DNA of 64,000 nucleotides from Paraburkholderia sp. CNPSo 3274 (GTDB lineage: Bacteria; Pseudomonadota; Gammaproteobacteria; Burkholderiales; Burkholderiaceae): the NCBI RefSeq assembly GCF_024206475.1, contig NZ_JAMBPR010000027.1, positions 41,087 through 105,086 of the forward strand, in the 5' to 3' direction. Each line of letters begins with the position of its first letter. Within the stretch, counting starts at the first letter, position 1. A program made the translations under genes and the position numbers. Below, in pieces: positions 27,183-35,670 of the stretch. Under the pieces are notes generated by a model, which saw only the letters and a list, made by a program, of their open reading frames with translations, did no database searches and was not told the origin of the DNA.

Positions 27183-28271
27183 CTACTTGCAAAGCAGCAG
27201 CAGGCGCTCCTGGTCCGAGCACGGCCGGGCATTGACTTGCTCCGTGGCGCCGACGCGTTGCGGCGCGGCCGCTTGCATTGCGGCGCGATGCGCGAAACAC
27301 GCCTTCAGACGTCGCTCAACGGGCTGATAGTATTGCCAGCCTTTGCCTAGGCCCGGCAGTTCGAGCTTCACCTGCTTCCACTTCGGATGGCCGTGCTCCT
27401 GCAGGTTGTCGAAGTTCGCGCAGAGTGAATCGGCAAAGTGCCTCAGGTTGCCGACCGTATCGCGCAGGTTGTAATCATAGGTGACGAGAAAAGCCTTGAC
27501 CGACCACGTCGGCACATCTTCTTTCAGCCAGTTCGGGTAGCTCGACACGTGGATCGTCGCGGGATAGTAGGTTTGCTTTGCGCGCGCCGTCTCTGGCGCG
27601 TTCGGATCGACGCGCAGGAAGCGGATCTGCTGCAGCAGCTCGGGGTTCATGTCGGTAAAGAGCTTCGCGGGTTGCCCAGCGACGATGATCGCCACATCGA
27701 TCTTCTTGACGATGAGCGCGGCAAGCGCGTCTTCGTTGCTCAGATGCTGCGCGTTCTGCTCGGGAATTGGCTGGCCGAACATGAGGCGGTACAACGTCGT
27801 CGCCGACTGCGCGGTGCCGCTGCCGATCAGGCCGACGCTGATTACCTTGTCCTTGATCTCGTTAATCGTCTTCATCGGCGAGTCGTTACGGACGACGAAG
27901 TAAATCTCCTCGTCATAGAGCGGCATGATGAGCCGCAGCGGGCGAATCAACGTGCCAGCCTCCTCGTTGCCGGAGTTGGCCACATCCACGTAGGCCTGAT
28001 AGACGTCGGACTGCACGAGCGCGAGTTTCACGCCAGGCTCGAAGCGCATGCGCTGCACGTTTTCCGCGGAGCCTTTCGATGGAATCACTTCGAGATCGAT
28101 GCCGGCTGGCTGCGCTACCCATTTCGCCAGATCCTGGCCGATCTGAATGTAAGTGCCGCGCTCTGGGCCGGTCACGATCTTGTAGTTCGCGTCTGCCGCG
28201 GCGGCGAGCGCGAGCGTCGAAAAGAGCAGGGCAATCAGCGCCGCCAGTCCCGCGAGTATCGTTTTCAGCAT
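27183..28271 (-). CDS. TAXI-family TRAP-type periplasmic solute-binding protein
   Basis: The 362-residue protein has a signal peptide (about residues 1-24, ending ...LALAAAAD). The TAXI fold follows: YKIVTGPERGTYIQIGQDLAKWV, LEVIPSKGSAENVQRM, LALVQSDV, VISVGLIGSGTAQSA and a C-terminal WKQVKLELPGLGKGWQYYQP. TAXI proteins normally deliver a ligand such as glutamate or a dicarboxylate to a fused DctQM membrane permease. No permease lies beside it, so it is either an orphan receptor or uses a distant permease. The zinc-ribbon gene ends 60 bases upstream on the same strand, suggesting an operon. The last 40 residues are Cys/Arg/Ala-rich and may be a run-on tail. Confidence 0.88.
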   Translation of the reverse strand: MLKTILAGLAALIALLFSTLALAAAADANYKIVTGPERGTYIQIGQDLAKWVAQPAGIDLEVIPSKGSAENVQRMRFEPGVKLALVQSDVYQAYVDVANSGNEEAGTLIRPLRLIMPLYDEEIYFVVRNDSPMKTINEIKDKVISVGLIGSGTAQSATTLYRLMFGQPIPEQNAQHLSNEDALAALIVKKIDVAIIVAGQPAKLFTDMNPELLQQIRFLRVDPNAPETARAKQTYYPATIHVSSYPNWLKEDVPTWSVKAFLVTYDYNLRDTVGNLRHFADSLCANFDNLQEHGHPKWKQVKLELPGLGKGWQYYQPVERRLKACFAHRAAMQAAAPQRVGATEQVNARPCSDQERLLLLCK

Positions 28272-28331
28272 GGTCTCTCTCCCGCCTTGGTCACGTTGTA
28301 CAGCAGACTTCGATATATTCTGGAATCCTTT

Positions 28332-29402
28332 TCAATGCATCGCCTCGGAGGGTGGAGCGTGCTTCCACCCAAGTTGGAGAATCGCGCGCTCCTGTGCATC
28401 GACGCCGTTGTCGTTGCTGGCCGGACCGGCGGTGCCCGCGGTGGATTGATGCGCAGCGGCCGGCGTAACGCTCGCATTCGCCCTGCCGAGGTCCGGTGGA
28501 TGTCCGTTCGCTGATGTGCCGGTCGCGCTCGGCAGCGGGGGAGGAGGCGCGACCGTTGTCGGGTCGGTCGATGCGGCCGACCCAGCCGTGCCCCAATCTC
28601 GCGAAGACGGCAGCGGTACGGTGCTTGCGTCGCGCGGCAGCGGCACGGCCGCATCCGATTGCACCGCGCCGTTCGGCGACCAGCCCGTCGCCAGGATGGC
28701 GCGCTCCAATAACGATTGCGCGTGCAGGCTGCTCGAATCGATCGCGAGCGCCTCCGATGCGTGTTGCTGCACGCAGCCCCAGGCACGTTGCGCGGCACAT
28801 TGGTCCGCGCTTTGCAACGCGTCGTCGCGGCGTCGCGCACGCGCGGCGATGTCGTCCGCGTCCTGGAAGCGCGGAATCGCGTCCGGTTTCGGCGTGGTGG
28901 ATTGCGGCCCCGTGCCGGCGGTCGGGGGCATCACGTTGGTCTGTTCATGAGGTAAGTAGGGCGAGCCCGAAGCGCCCGATGTGTAGGTGCTATGAGCGTC
29001 GAGCGCGCTTTCTTGCTTGTGCCGTTCGCCGAACAGCAGAAACGCTGCACACGCGATCGCGAGAATGAGCGAGACGAGCAAAAGCCTTTTCGTGAAGCGC
29101 TGCCGACCCGTGGGCCGGAGCAGCCGCTCATACTCGAGTTGATAGTGGTGCAGATAGTCGGCCTGCACCGATGGGCGAATAGATGCAGGCGCACCGGCAG
29201 GCGATAGCTTCGCGACGGCAGGCATAGGCGTTGCCATGGGACCAACGGCTCTTGACGCGGCTTTCGGAAGCGCGCGCGCAGCCGTATCCAGCGGACGATC
29301 CTCGCCGCAGTATGGGCAGGAATCGATGTGCTGGTAGAGCACCCCACCACAGAGCTCGCATGGCGTGGGGAAACTCTGGTCACGAGTCATCTGAGCGGAC
29401 AT
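28332..29402 (-). CDS. Zinc-ribbon single-pass membrane protein, function unknown
   Basis: The 356-residue protein has an N-terminal zinc ribbon (Cys15, Cys18, Cys29 and Cys32 in CxxC...CPYCGED), a linker, and one membrane segment about residues 106-124 (LVSLILAIACAAFLLFG). A long Pro/Ser/Thr-rich region on the far side encloses a short helical repeat-like part (DDALQSADQCAAQRAWGCVQ..ASEALAI) that resembles a TPR-type pair and has two cysteines. The layout suggests a cytoplasmic zinc finger and a periplasmic arm. It precedes the TAXI gene by 60 bases and may be part of the same sensing unit. I know of no assigned function. Confidence 0.75.
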   Translation of the reverse strand: MSAQMTRDQSFPTPCELCGGVLYQHIDSCPYCGEDRPLDTAARALPKAASRAVGPMATPMPAVAKLSPAGAPASIRPSVQADYLHHYQLEYERLLRPTGRQRFTKRLLLVSLILAIACAAFLLFGERHKQESALDAHSTYTSGASGSPYLPHEQTNVMPPTAGTGPQSTTPKPDAIPRFQDADDIAARARRRDDALQSADQCAAQRAWGCVQQHASEALAIDSSSLHAQSLLERAILATGWSPNGAVQSDAAVPLPRDASTVPLPSSRDWGTAGSAASTDPTTVAPPPPLPSATGTSANGHPPDLGRANASVTPAAAHQSTAGTAGPASNDNGVDAQERAILQLGWKHAPPSEAMH

Positions 29403-30157
29403 GCTGTCGTTCCACCGTCATGGCGACGCCATTTCGGCATGTTCAGGATCGTCGTTGAAGCGATCGGCGAGGCCTCGCGGAACCCACGACCTGCATGCGC
29501 AGGAAAGCGGCGATGCCTGACTGGGCGCAGCCGCTTGAAAAATCATATGAGTGATTTTCCATTCATACGTCAATTGCCAGTGTTGCCTACCGCACATATG
29601 CGTTGCTGCCCGCCGCCTCAAAGCCGGCAAGCCCGCGCGCGTGTCGAAAAGCACGGGCAGAGCTGACGCCCGAGGCAGTCTGCGAAGCCCTGAATCCCAC
29701 GGAACTTAGTCCGACGCGCGGCTGTTTCGACAACGAAGCCGGTCTGGACAACGGCCCGTGAACGCGTGCGGCCGCAGTTTGGGGTTCGCCAACAACCCAC
29801 GCGAGCGCCTAAGGGGGGTGATAAATCGGCCCTGAACCCAGGTGCTGTGTTACCGAGCGCCATCGACGCATTACTCTGGCCCTTTAATTGATTGGCGGGT
29901 CATCGGCACAGGGTTCGGGATTTCCCCAGGAGGCGTCTCGGATGGCTCGGCGCGCGAGCGCGCCTGCTAGATACAGCCGCTTCCAGATTCAAGCGTGTCC
30001 TTGTCGAGCCAAGCCTCATAGCAGCCTATCGCGTTGTTTCAATTGAAAAATATTGTGATATGGCACTCAAATAAGGCAACCAGTAAGTTCTACTTCGATG
30101 GCAAAGGTGGTTCCACGGTTGAATGAATCTCAACGGCGACTTCCCATTCCGCCCTTC
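29403..30157. other. Long intergenic region upstream of groES
   Basis: No gene is supported in these 755 bases. A perfect 7-bp inverted repeat (AAAATCA at 29539-29545, TGATTTT at 29552-29558, 6-base loop) sits 140 bases upstream of the zinc-ribbon gene start and could be an operator. Short frames on both strands lack motifs. Confidence 0.4.
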
Positions 30158-30186
30158 TTGAATTTGTCACTCCTCGTCCATATAAT
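30158..30186 (+). promoter_or_regulatory. Sigma-70-type promoter of groES-groEL
   Basis: TTGAAT (30158-30163) and a consensus TATAAT (30181-30186) are separated by exactly 17 bases. The start of transcription would fall inside the CIRCE operator that directly follows, the arrangement expected for HrcA repression. Confidence 0.8.
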
Positions 30187-30212
30187 TAGCACTCACCGCA
30201 TGAGAGTGCTAA
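30186..30212 (+). promoter_or_regulatory. CIRCE operator (HrcA binding site)
   Basis: This is a perfect CIRCE element: TTAGCACTC (30186-30194), a 9-base spacer, and GAGTGCTAA (30204-30212). HrcA binds it and is kept active by GroEL, so groESL is derepressed when the chaperonin is busy. It overlaps the promoter -10 and lies about 90 bases before the groES start. Confidence 0.95.
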
Positions 30213-30303
30213 CAACTCTGGTGGTAACAACATCTCTGGCTGGCGGTTGCCGGCAGCCAGGTTTTCTTGAGTCTCTTCAAGTCCCAATCAACAGAGGAAA
30301 TCC

Positions 30304-30594
30304 ATGAACCTTCGTCCTTTGCATGATCGCGTGATCGTCAAGCGCCTGGATCAAGAAACCAAGACCGCTTCGGGCATCGTGATCCCGGACGCAGCGGCAG
30401 AAAAGCCGGATCAAGGCGAAGTCCTGGCCATCGGCCCGGGCAAGCGCGACGACAAGGGCGCCCTGATCGCGCTCGACGTGAAGGTCGGCGATCGCGTCCT
30501 GTTCGGCAAGTACGCTGGCCAGACCGTCAAGGTCGATGGCAACGAACTGCTCGTGATGCGTGAAGAAGACATCATGGCCGTGGTGAACAAGTAA
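30304..30594 (+). CDS. groES: Co-chaperonin GroES
   Basis: The 96-residue protein is full length for GroES (about 95-97). It starts MNLRPLHDRVIVKRL and shows the mobile-loop region TKTASGIVIPD, then YAGQTVKVDGNELLVMREEDI. GroES caps the GroEL ring and forms the folding chamber in the cytoplasm. AGAGGA lies 8 nt upstream of ATG 30304. groEL follows after 44 bases, and both are under the CIRCE-controlled promoter. Confidence 0.98.
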   Translation: MNLRPLHDRVIVKRLDQETKTASGIVIPDAAAEKPDQGEVLAIGPGKRDDKGALIALDVKVGDRVLFGKYAGQTVKVDGNELLVMREEDIMAVVNK

Positions 30595-30638
30595 GTTCAT
30601 TCCACCGCTCACTATTCAAGAATCCAAGGAGTTAGAAG

Positions 30639-32279
30639 ATGGCAGCTAAAGACGTCGTGTTCGGCGATTCCGCCCGTTCCAAGATGGTTGAAGGCGTGAA
30701 CATTCTCGCCAACGCAGTGAAGGTCACGCTGGGTCCGAAGGGCCGCAACGTGGTGCTCGAGCGCTCGTTCGGCGGCCCGACGGTCACAAAGGACGGTGTC
30801 TCGGTCGCAAAGGAAATCGAGCTCAAGGACAAGCTCCAGAACATGGGCGCGCAAATGGTCAAGGAAGTGGCTTCCAAGACCAGCGACAACGCCGGTGACG
30901 GCACGACGACGGCTACGGTTCTGGCCCAGTCGATCGTCCGCGAAGGCATGAAGTACGTCGCATCGGGCATGAACCCGATGGACCTGAAGCGCGGCATCGA
31001 CAAGGCCGTCGCAGCAGCGATCGAAGAGCTGCGCAAGGTCAGCAAGCCCTGCACGACCAACAAGGAAATCGCGCAAGTCGGCTCGATCTCGGCAAACAGC
31101 GACACGTCGATCGGCGACCGTATCGCTGAAGCGATGGACAAGGTTGGCAAGGAAGGCGTCATCACCGTCGAAGACGGCAAGTCGTTGCAAGACGAGCTGG
31201 AAGTCGTCGAAGGTATGCAATTCGACCGCGGCTACCTCTCGCCGTACTTCATCAACAACCCGGACAAGCAAGTCGCCGTGCTGGAAAGCCCGTTCGTCCT
31301 GCTGTTCGATAAGAAGATCTCGAACATCCGTGATCTGCTGCCGGTTCTGGAACAAGTCGCGAAGGCGGGCCGTCCGCTGCTGATCATCGCTGAAGACGTC
31401 GAAGGCGAAGCGCTCGCCACGCTGGTCGTCAACAACATCCGCGGCATCCTGAAGACTGTTGCTGTCAAGGCTCCGGGCTTCGGCGACCGTCGCAAGGCCA
31501 TGCTGGAAGACATCGCGATCCTGACCGGCGGTCAAGTCATCGCTGAAGAAACCGGCCTCACGCTCGAAAAGGCAACGCTGGCCGAACTCGGTCAAGCGAA
31601 GCGCATCGAAGTGGGCAAGGAAAACACGACGATCATCGACGGCGCTGGCGAAGGCACGAACATCGAAGCGCGCGTAAAGCAAATCCGCACGCAAATCGAA
31701 GAAGCGACCTCGGACTACGACCGTGAAAAGCTGCAAGAACGCGTTGCCAAGCTGGCAGGCGGTGTTGCAGTGATCAAGGTTGGCGCTGCGACCGAAATCG
31801 AAATGAAGGAAAAGAAGGCACGCGTGGAAGACGCGCTGCACGCAACCCGCGCTGCCGTTGAAGAAGGCATCGTCCCGGGCGGCGGCGTTGCGCTGATCCG
31901 TGCACGCACGGCAATCGCCAGCGTGAAGGGCGCCAATGCAGACCAGGACGCCGGTATCAAGATCGTCCTGCGCGCAATGGAAGAGCCGCTGCGCCAGATC
32001 GTCACGAACGGCGGCGAAGAAGCATCGGTCGTCGTGGCAGCGGTTGCTGCTGGTCAGGGCAACTACGGCTACAACGCAGCCACCGGCGAGTACGGCGACC
32101 TGGTGGAAGCCGGCGTGGTCGACCCGACGAAGGTCACGCGCACCGCACTGCAAAACGCAGCTTCGGTTGCTGGCCTGCTCCTGACGACGGACGCTGCTGT
32201 TGCTGAAGTGCCGAAGGAAGATGCTCCGATGGGCGGCGGCATGCCCGGCGGCATGGGCGGCATGGGCATGGACATGTAA
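30639..32279 (+). CDS. groEL: Chaperonin GroEL
   Basis: The 546-residue protein is full length. It has VTLGPKGRNVVLERSFG, the ATP-site DGTTTATVLAQ and VEEGIVPGGGVAL, and ends in the Gly/Met-rich tail MPGGMGGMGMDM typical of the main chaperonin. It assembles into 14-mers with GroES to refold proteins in an ATP-driven cycle. AAGGAG lies 8 nt before ATG 30639. Burkholderia genomes often carry several groEL copies; the perfect CIRCE site and canonical tail suggest this is the housekeeping, heat-inducible one. Confidence 0.98.
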   Translation: MAAKDVVFGDSARSKMVEGVNILANAVKVTLGPKGRNVVLERSFGGPTVTKDGVSVAKEIELKDKLQNMGAQMVKEVASKTSDNAGDGTTTATVLAQSIVREGMKYVASGMNPMDLKRGIDKAVAAAIEELRKVSKPCTTNKEIAQVGSISANSDTSIGDRIAEAMDKVGKEGVITVEDGKSLQDELEVVEGMQFDRGYLSPYFINNPDKQVAVLESPFVLLFDKKISNIRDLLPVLEQVAKAGRPLLIIAEDVEGEALATLVVNNIRGILKTVAVKAPGFGDRRKAMLEDIAILTGGQVIAEETGLTLEKATLAELGQAKRIEVGKENTTIIDGAGEGTNIEARVKQIRTQIEEATSDYDREKLQERVAKLAGGVAVIKVGAATEIEMKEKKARVEDALHATRAAVEEGIVPGGGVALIRARTAIASVKGANADQDAGIKIVLRAMEEPLRQIVTNGGEEASVVVAAVAAGQGNYGYNAATGEYGDLVEAGVVDPTKVTRTALQNAASVAGLLLTTDAAVAEVPKEDAPMGGGMPGGMGGMGMDM

Positions 32280-32403
32280 TTGCGATCCGGAGTTGGTGCT
32301 TCAGCGCCTACTCCGGTCCCATGCAGAGCCAGGCTTCTGCCGTAATTACATCGACGTGCAGGGAACGCGCCGTGAGGCGTGTTCCTTGGCCGGAAAGGAA
32401 AAG

Positions 32404-32428
32404 AACCGCAGCGATGCGGTTTTTTTTC
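32404..32428 (+). terminator. Rho-independent terminator after groEL
   Basis: AACCGCA (32404-32410), a short GCGA loop and TGCGGTT are followed by a run of T. This gives a strong 7-bp hairpin plus T-tract 125 bases after the groEL stop. It separates groESL from the convergent thiD-like gene. Confidence 0.8.
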
Positions 32429-32479
32429 GTCCGTACGGTTTGCGCGGCTGGCCTCCGGGCAGAAGGCCAAGCCGCAGTC

Positions 32480-33325
32480 TTATTGCTTCGCTTCGCCGGG
32501 CGAGGCTTCGTCCGCGTCCGTGTCGTTGCTCCGCGCCCAGAAGAACCGATCGGGCAGCCACGCGCCCATGCCCGGCCTGAATGCGCTCTGCACGGCCTGA
32601 TATAGATACTCCTGCGCTTCGCGCACGGCCTCGGGCGGCTCCTGGCCGTTCGCGAGCAGCGCGGCGATGGCGGCGCCGAGCGTGTCGGTCAGGCCCATCA
32701 TCGGCTGCGTGGAGCGGTCCCACAGGTCCTGGCGCAGCTGGCCGTCTTCGCAATATAACGTGTTGACCACGCGATGCGTGCCGGTTTCCATCGCGAGGAT
32801 GTACTCGCAGCCCGTGGCGAGCAGGTGCGCAATGGCAGCGTCGACGCTGGGTGCTTCCGCGTCGCCGTCCGGCTGTGCGAGCGCGATCAGCGTGGCGGAG
32901 TCGGCCACGAGCAGCGTGGTTTGCGGCACGAGCAGGTCGGCCATGGCTTCGCGCAGCTCGTCGGCGGCGAGCACGTGCTCGTCGTCGAGCGTGAAGTCAG
33001 GGGCGAGGATGAGCGGCAAGTCGTCGTAATCGGCGACCACTTCGGCGATCGCGCTCACGACCTCGGCGCGCGCGCCCGCGCCCACCTTGAATGCCGCGAT
33101 GGGCATGTCTTCGAGCAGCATGCGCGCCTGGGTGGCGACGGTTTCCGGATCGAGGCCGGTCACTTCGTCGCAGCCCGCGGAGTCGCGCACGGTGTAGCCG
33201 GTCAGCGCGGTGACGCCGTGGCAACCCATGCTGGCGAGCGTGAGCAGGTCGGCTTGGAGTCCGCTGCCGCCGGTCGGGTCGGAAAGGCCGAAGGTGAGGA
33301 CGATGGGAGGGGTGTCGCTGGGCAT
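32480..33325 (-). CDS. thiD: Hydroxymethylpyrimidine/phosphomethylpyrimidine kinase (ThiD-like)
   Basis: The 281-residue protein carries ThiD features: VLTFGLSDPTGGSGLQADLLT at the start, MGCHGVTALTGYTVRD, and LTDTLGAAIAALLANG near the C-terminus. It should phosphorylate hydroxymethylpyrimidine in thiamine synthesis or salvage. In the start motif Ser replaces the usual Ala, and the C-terminal anion-hole motif reads LTDTLGAA where ThiD usually has GTGCTLS. The catalytic Cys/Gly motif is thus altered, and activity on HMP-P is less certain. ATG 33325 fits the family start; the longer open frame has no conserved content. The gene is convergent with groEL. Confidence 0.82.
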   Translation of the reverse strand: MPSDTPPIVLTFGLSDPTGGSGLQADLLTLASMGCHGVTALTGYTVRDSAGCDEVTGLDPETVATQARMLLEDMPIAAFKVGAGARAEVVSAIAEVVADYDDLPLILAPDFTLDDEHVLAADELREAMADLLVPQTTLLVADSATLIALAQPDGDAEAPSVDAAIAHLLATGCEYILAMETGTHRVVNTLYCEDGQLRQDLWDRSTQPMMGLTDTLGAAIAALLANGQEPPEAVREAQEYLYQAVQSAFRPGMGAWLPDRFFWARSNDTDADEASPGEAKQ

Positions 33326-33608
33326 GAACGTGGCGAGATGAATTGGACTTCGGGCGCGGCGTACCGCGCCGTCATAAGAGAATGCTTTAATTATGCGGCT
33401 TATCGACGAATCCGGGGGACGGATGACCCCGGCGCGCGGGAGGATTTTTTCGTGCTGCACGAGTTGCGCGCGGCAACGCATTCCGTTTGACCCCGTGCAG
33501 GCCAGATTTCCTCTTGCTAGGCATGGAAACGGCAACAAGGTACCATCATGGCTTTCGTTCCCCTGATTTTTTTCCGACTGGTTTCGGACTTTTCGACGCG
33601 GCATAAGA

Positions 33609-33779
33609 ATGGAATATAGAAGCTGGATGTGCCTGATCTGCGGCTGGATTTACGATGAAGAAGCCGGTTTGCCAGATGAAGGCATTGCCCCCGGCACGCG
33701 CTGGGAGGATGTCCCGATCAACTGGACCTGCCCCGAGTGCGGCGCGCGCAAGGAAGACTTCGAGATGGTCCAGATTTGA
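33609..33779 (+). CDS. Rubredoxin
   Basis: This small gene of 56 residues starts at ATG 33609 (MEYRSWMCLICGWIYDEEAG). Its two iron-binding knuckles are CLICGWIYDE and CPECGARKEDF, with the typical PGTRWEDVPINW between them. Rubredoxin holds one Fe(Cys)4 centre and carries single electrons in the cytoplasm. The length matches the family (about 54-56). It diverges from the thiD-like gene and is followed by a protein of unknown function and yqgE. Confidence 0.97.
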   Translation: MEYRSWMCLICGWIYDEEAGLPDEGIAPGTRWEDVPINWTCPECGARKEDFEMVQI

Positions 33780-33920
33780 GCGCGTTGCTCAGGTAGCTCA
33801 CGGTGTCGCAACGGCTGGCACCGTATTTGCGCTTGCCGTCGCGCTTGTCGACGCTATCGTCGGACGCTGTTGTCGATATCGCCCGCCTGGTCGGCCCGCT
33901 AATGTTTTCGGCGCTGCCCT

Positions 33921-35435
33921 ATGAGTCATCCTTCAAGCTCTGATGTGCGGTTCGAAGCGTTGCCCAATCCGCGCGGCGGCACGGTGCCGTTCGCGCACGG
34001 CGCGCTCGCCCAGGCGCTTGCCGCGCTCGAAGAGCAGCGTGACGTCGCCCGTCCGCTGCGCCAGGCTGCCCGCACGCTGCACGACGCCGGCTGGCTTGCC
34101 GCTGCGCGCTTTGCCGATACGCTGCTGCTCGCTTCCCCGCTCGCGCTTGCCGCGCCGGTGGCCGTAGCGCCGCCGGGCTTGCCCGCGCGGCCGCTCCATA
34201 CGCTCGAGGAAGCGCAGGACGCTGAAATCCGCACCTTGTTTAACGAGGCGCTCGAAGATCTCGTCGCCGCGCTGGAACGCCGCAATTTGCGTGAGCTGGC
34301 GTGCTCGCCCGCGCTTTTCGCGCGGCAGCACGCGCTTGTGGCGGCGCTCGCGCAGCACATGCCGGGCGTTGCGCTCGCCTACGAGGACGTGGCGCTTGAG
34401 GGCCGGCCGCTCGCGCCCGCTTCGCTGCATCCGCAGTCGGCGCAGCGCTTTGGCCAGGTGCGGGCTCGCTTTGAGCAAGCGCTCCTGCATGCGCTGAAAT
34501 CACAGGCCGGCAACGGCAGCCGAGCGGCCAACGCGCTCGCGCTCGCGGCGTTCGACGAAATGGACGCCTGCATGGCCGAACTATCGAGTCCGGATCCCTA
34601 CGACTTTTGGCGTCTTGCTGCTGCGTGCGGACGCGCGCTGCGGCGCGGCGTGGGGTCGTGGGGCGACGAGGGCGTGCGGCGTCTTTACGCGCGCTGCAAT
34701 CTGCTGATCGGCGAGCACGCGCGCGGTCTGCGCTTCGCGCCACAAACGCTTGTGCGCTCGACGCTGGCGTTGCTATGGCGCGACTACGCGCTCTTCGGGG
34801 CCGCCGCGGAAGACACCGCCGATGTCGATCTGCTGCATGACTACGGCTTGACCGTGGAATGGCACATTGCCGGCACACAAGCCTCGGAAGCGCTGTGGGA
34901 AGCCGGCAGTGTGCAAGCCGGCGCGCTCGCGGCACGCGTGGCGCCCACGCGCGAGCTGGGCGCGCTGGTCGTGAACGGCAACGCGTATGAAGATTTTCTG
35001 CAGACCGCCGATGCGGCGATGATCGCGCTCGGCATGCACTCGCGCGCGCTGACGTTGCGCGGCGCAGGCGCGAGCCCGGAGCCCGCCGACGCGCTGGTCG
35101 CGGCCGAAGCGGCGTACCGCATCGGCGCGGCGGCCTGGGCGCTCGGGCTCGGGCACGTCGGCCAGCTCGCGGACGCGTTGGGCCTCGCCTGGCGGCGCAC
35201 GGCACACGCGGCAACGCTCGCAGTGCACGAGGCGCACGGCGCGCCATCGGTTCAGCCGCCCGGCGCCGAGGCGATCGAGCACGCCAGCGAAGCGCTGCGT
35301 GCCATGCTGCACAAGGTTGCAGCGGGCGTCGCGCAGCCCGACGCCACACCCGCGGTGCGTGCGCTCGGGGCGGCGATCGTCAGCGGCGTGGCGCAAACCG
35401 CAGTGCAATCCGCGGTGCAATCGATCGCGCACTGA
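33921..35435 (+). CDS. Conserved-looking protein of unknown function
   Basis: The 504-residue protein is Ala/Leu/Arg-rich and mostly alpha-helical by composition, with no signal peptide or membrane segment. I recognise no catalytic motif. A repeated pattern of acidic-helical segments (EEAQDAEIRTLFNEALEDLV; ALALAAFDEMDACMAELSS) faintly recalls the helical N-terminal modules of ChpA/PilL-type signalling proteins, but this is weak. It reads as a clean long frame with strong third-position GC bias, so it is coding. It sits between rubredoxin and yqgE in the same direction. Confidence 0.8.
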   Translation: MSHPSSSDVRFEALPNPRGGTVPFAHGALAQALAALEEQRDVARPLRQAARTLHDAGWLAAARFADTLLLASPLALAAPVAVAPPGLPARPLHTLEEAQDAEIRTLFNEALEDLVAALERRNLRELACSPALFARQHALVAALAQHMPGVALAYEDVALEGRPLAPASLHPQSAQRFGQVRARFEQALLHALKSQAGNGSRAANALALAAFDEMDACMAELSSPDPYDFWRLAAACGRALRRGVGSWGDEGVRRLYARCNLLIGEHARGLRFAPQTLVRSTLALLWRDYALFGAAAEDTADVDLLHDYGLTVEWHIAGTQASEALWEAGSVQAGALAARVAPTRELGALVVNGNAYEDFLQTADAAMIALGMHSRALTLRGAGASPEPADALVAAEAAYRIGAAAWALGLGHVGQLADALGLAWRRTAHAATLAVHEAHGAPSVQPPGAEAIEHASEALRAMLHKVAAGVAQPDATPAVRALGAAIVSGVAQTAVQSAVQSIAH

Positions 35436-35670
35436 ATGCACCGGGCGGGTGGATCAGCGGCGTGTGCCTTGCTCTCGCAGGCACCGGGCATCGGCCTTGC
35501 GCACCCGGCCGATTGCCTTGCAAGGGCACAGCACGCGCGTGTTAGAGTGAGCCATTCCCTGCAATGCGCAACGCGTAGCGGCTGGCAAAGTGCGAGGCAG
35601 CCATCGGGCGCCCGACCTCCGGCCTGGCAGCGCGCCGCCATTGCGCATCGTCTTTGCTAGAATTCAAACC

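Noticed and set aside
27438..28514. 358-codon plus-strand frame opposite the TAXI gene
   Set aside because: It has no signal or motif. The minus strand encodes a signal peptide and a TAXI fold.
30612..32153. 513-codon minus-strand frame opposite groEL
   Set aside because: This is the antisense shadow of groEL, which has all family motifs and its own promoter and terminator.
34240..35349. 369-codon minus-strand frame in the 33.9-35.4 kb gene
   Set aside because: More than a third of the residues are Arg or Ala with no domain; it is a typical GC-rich shadow.
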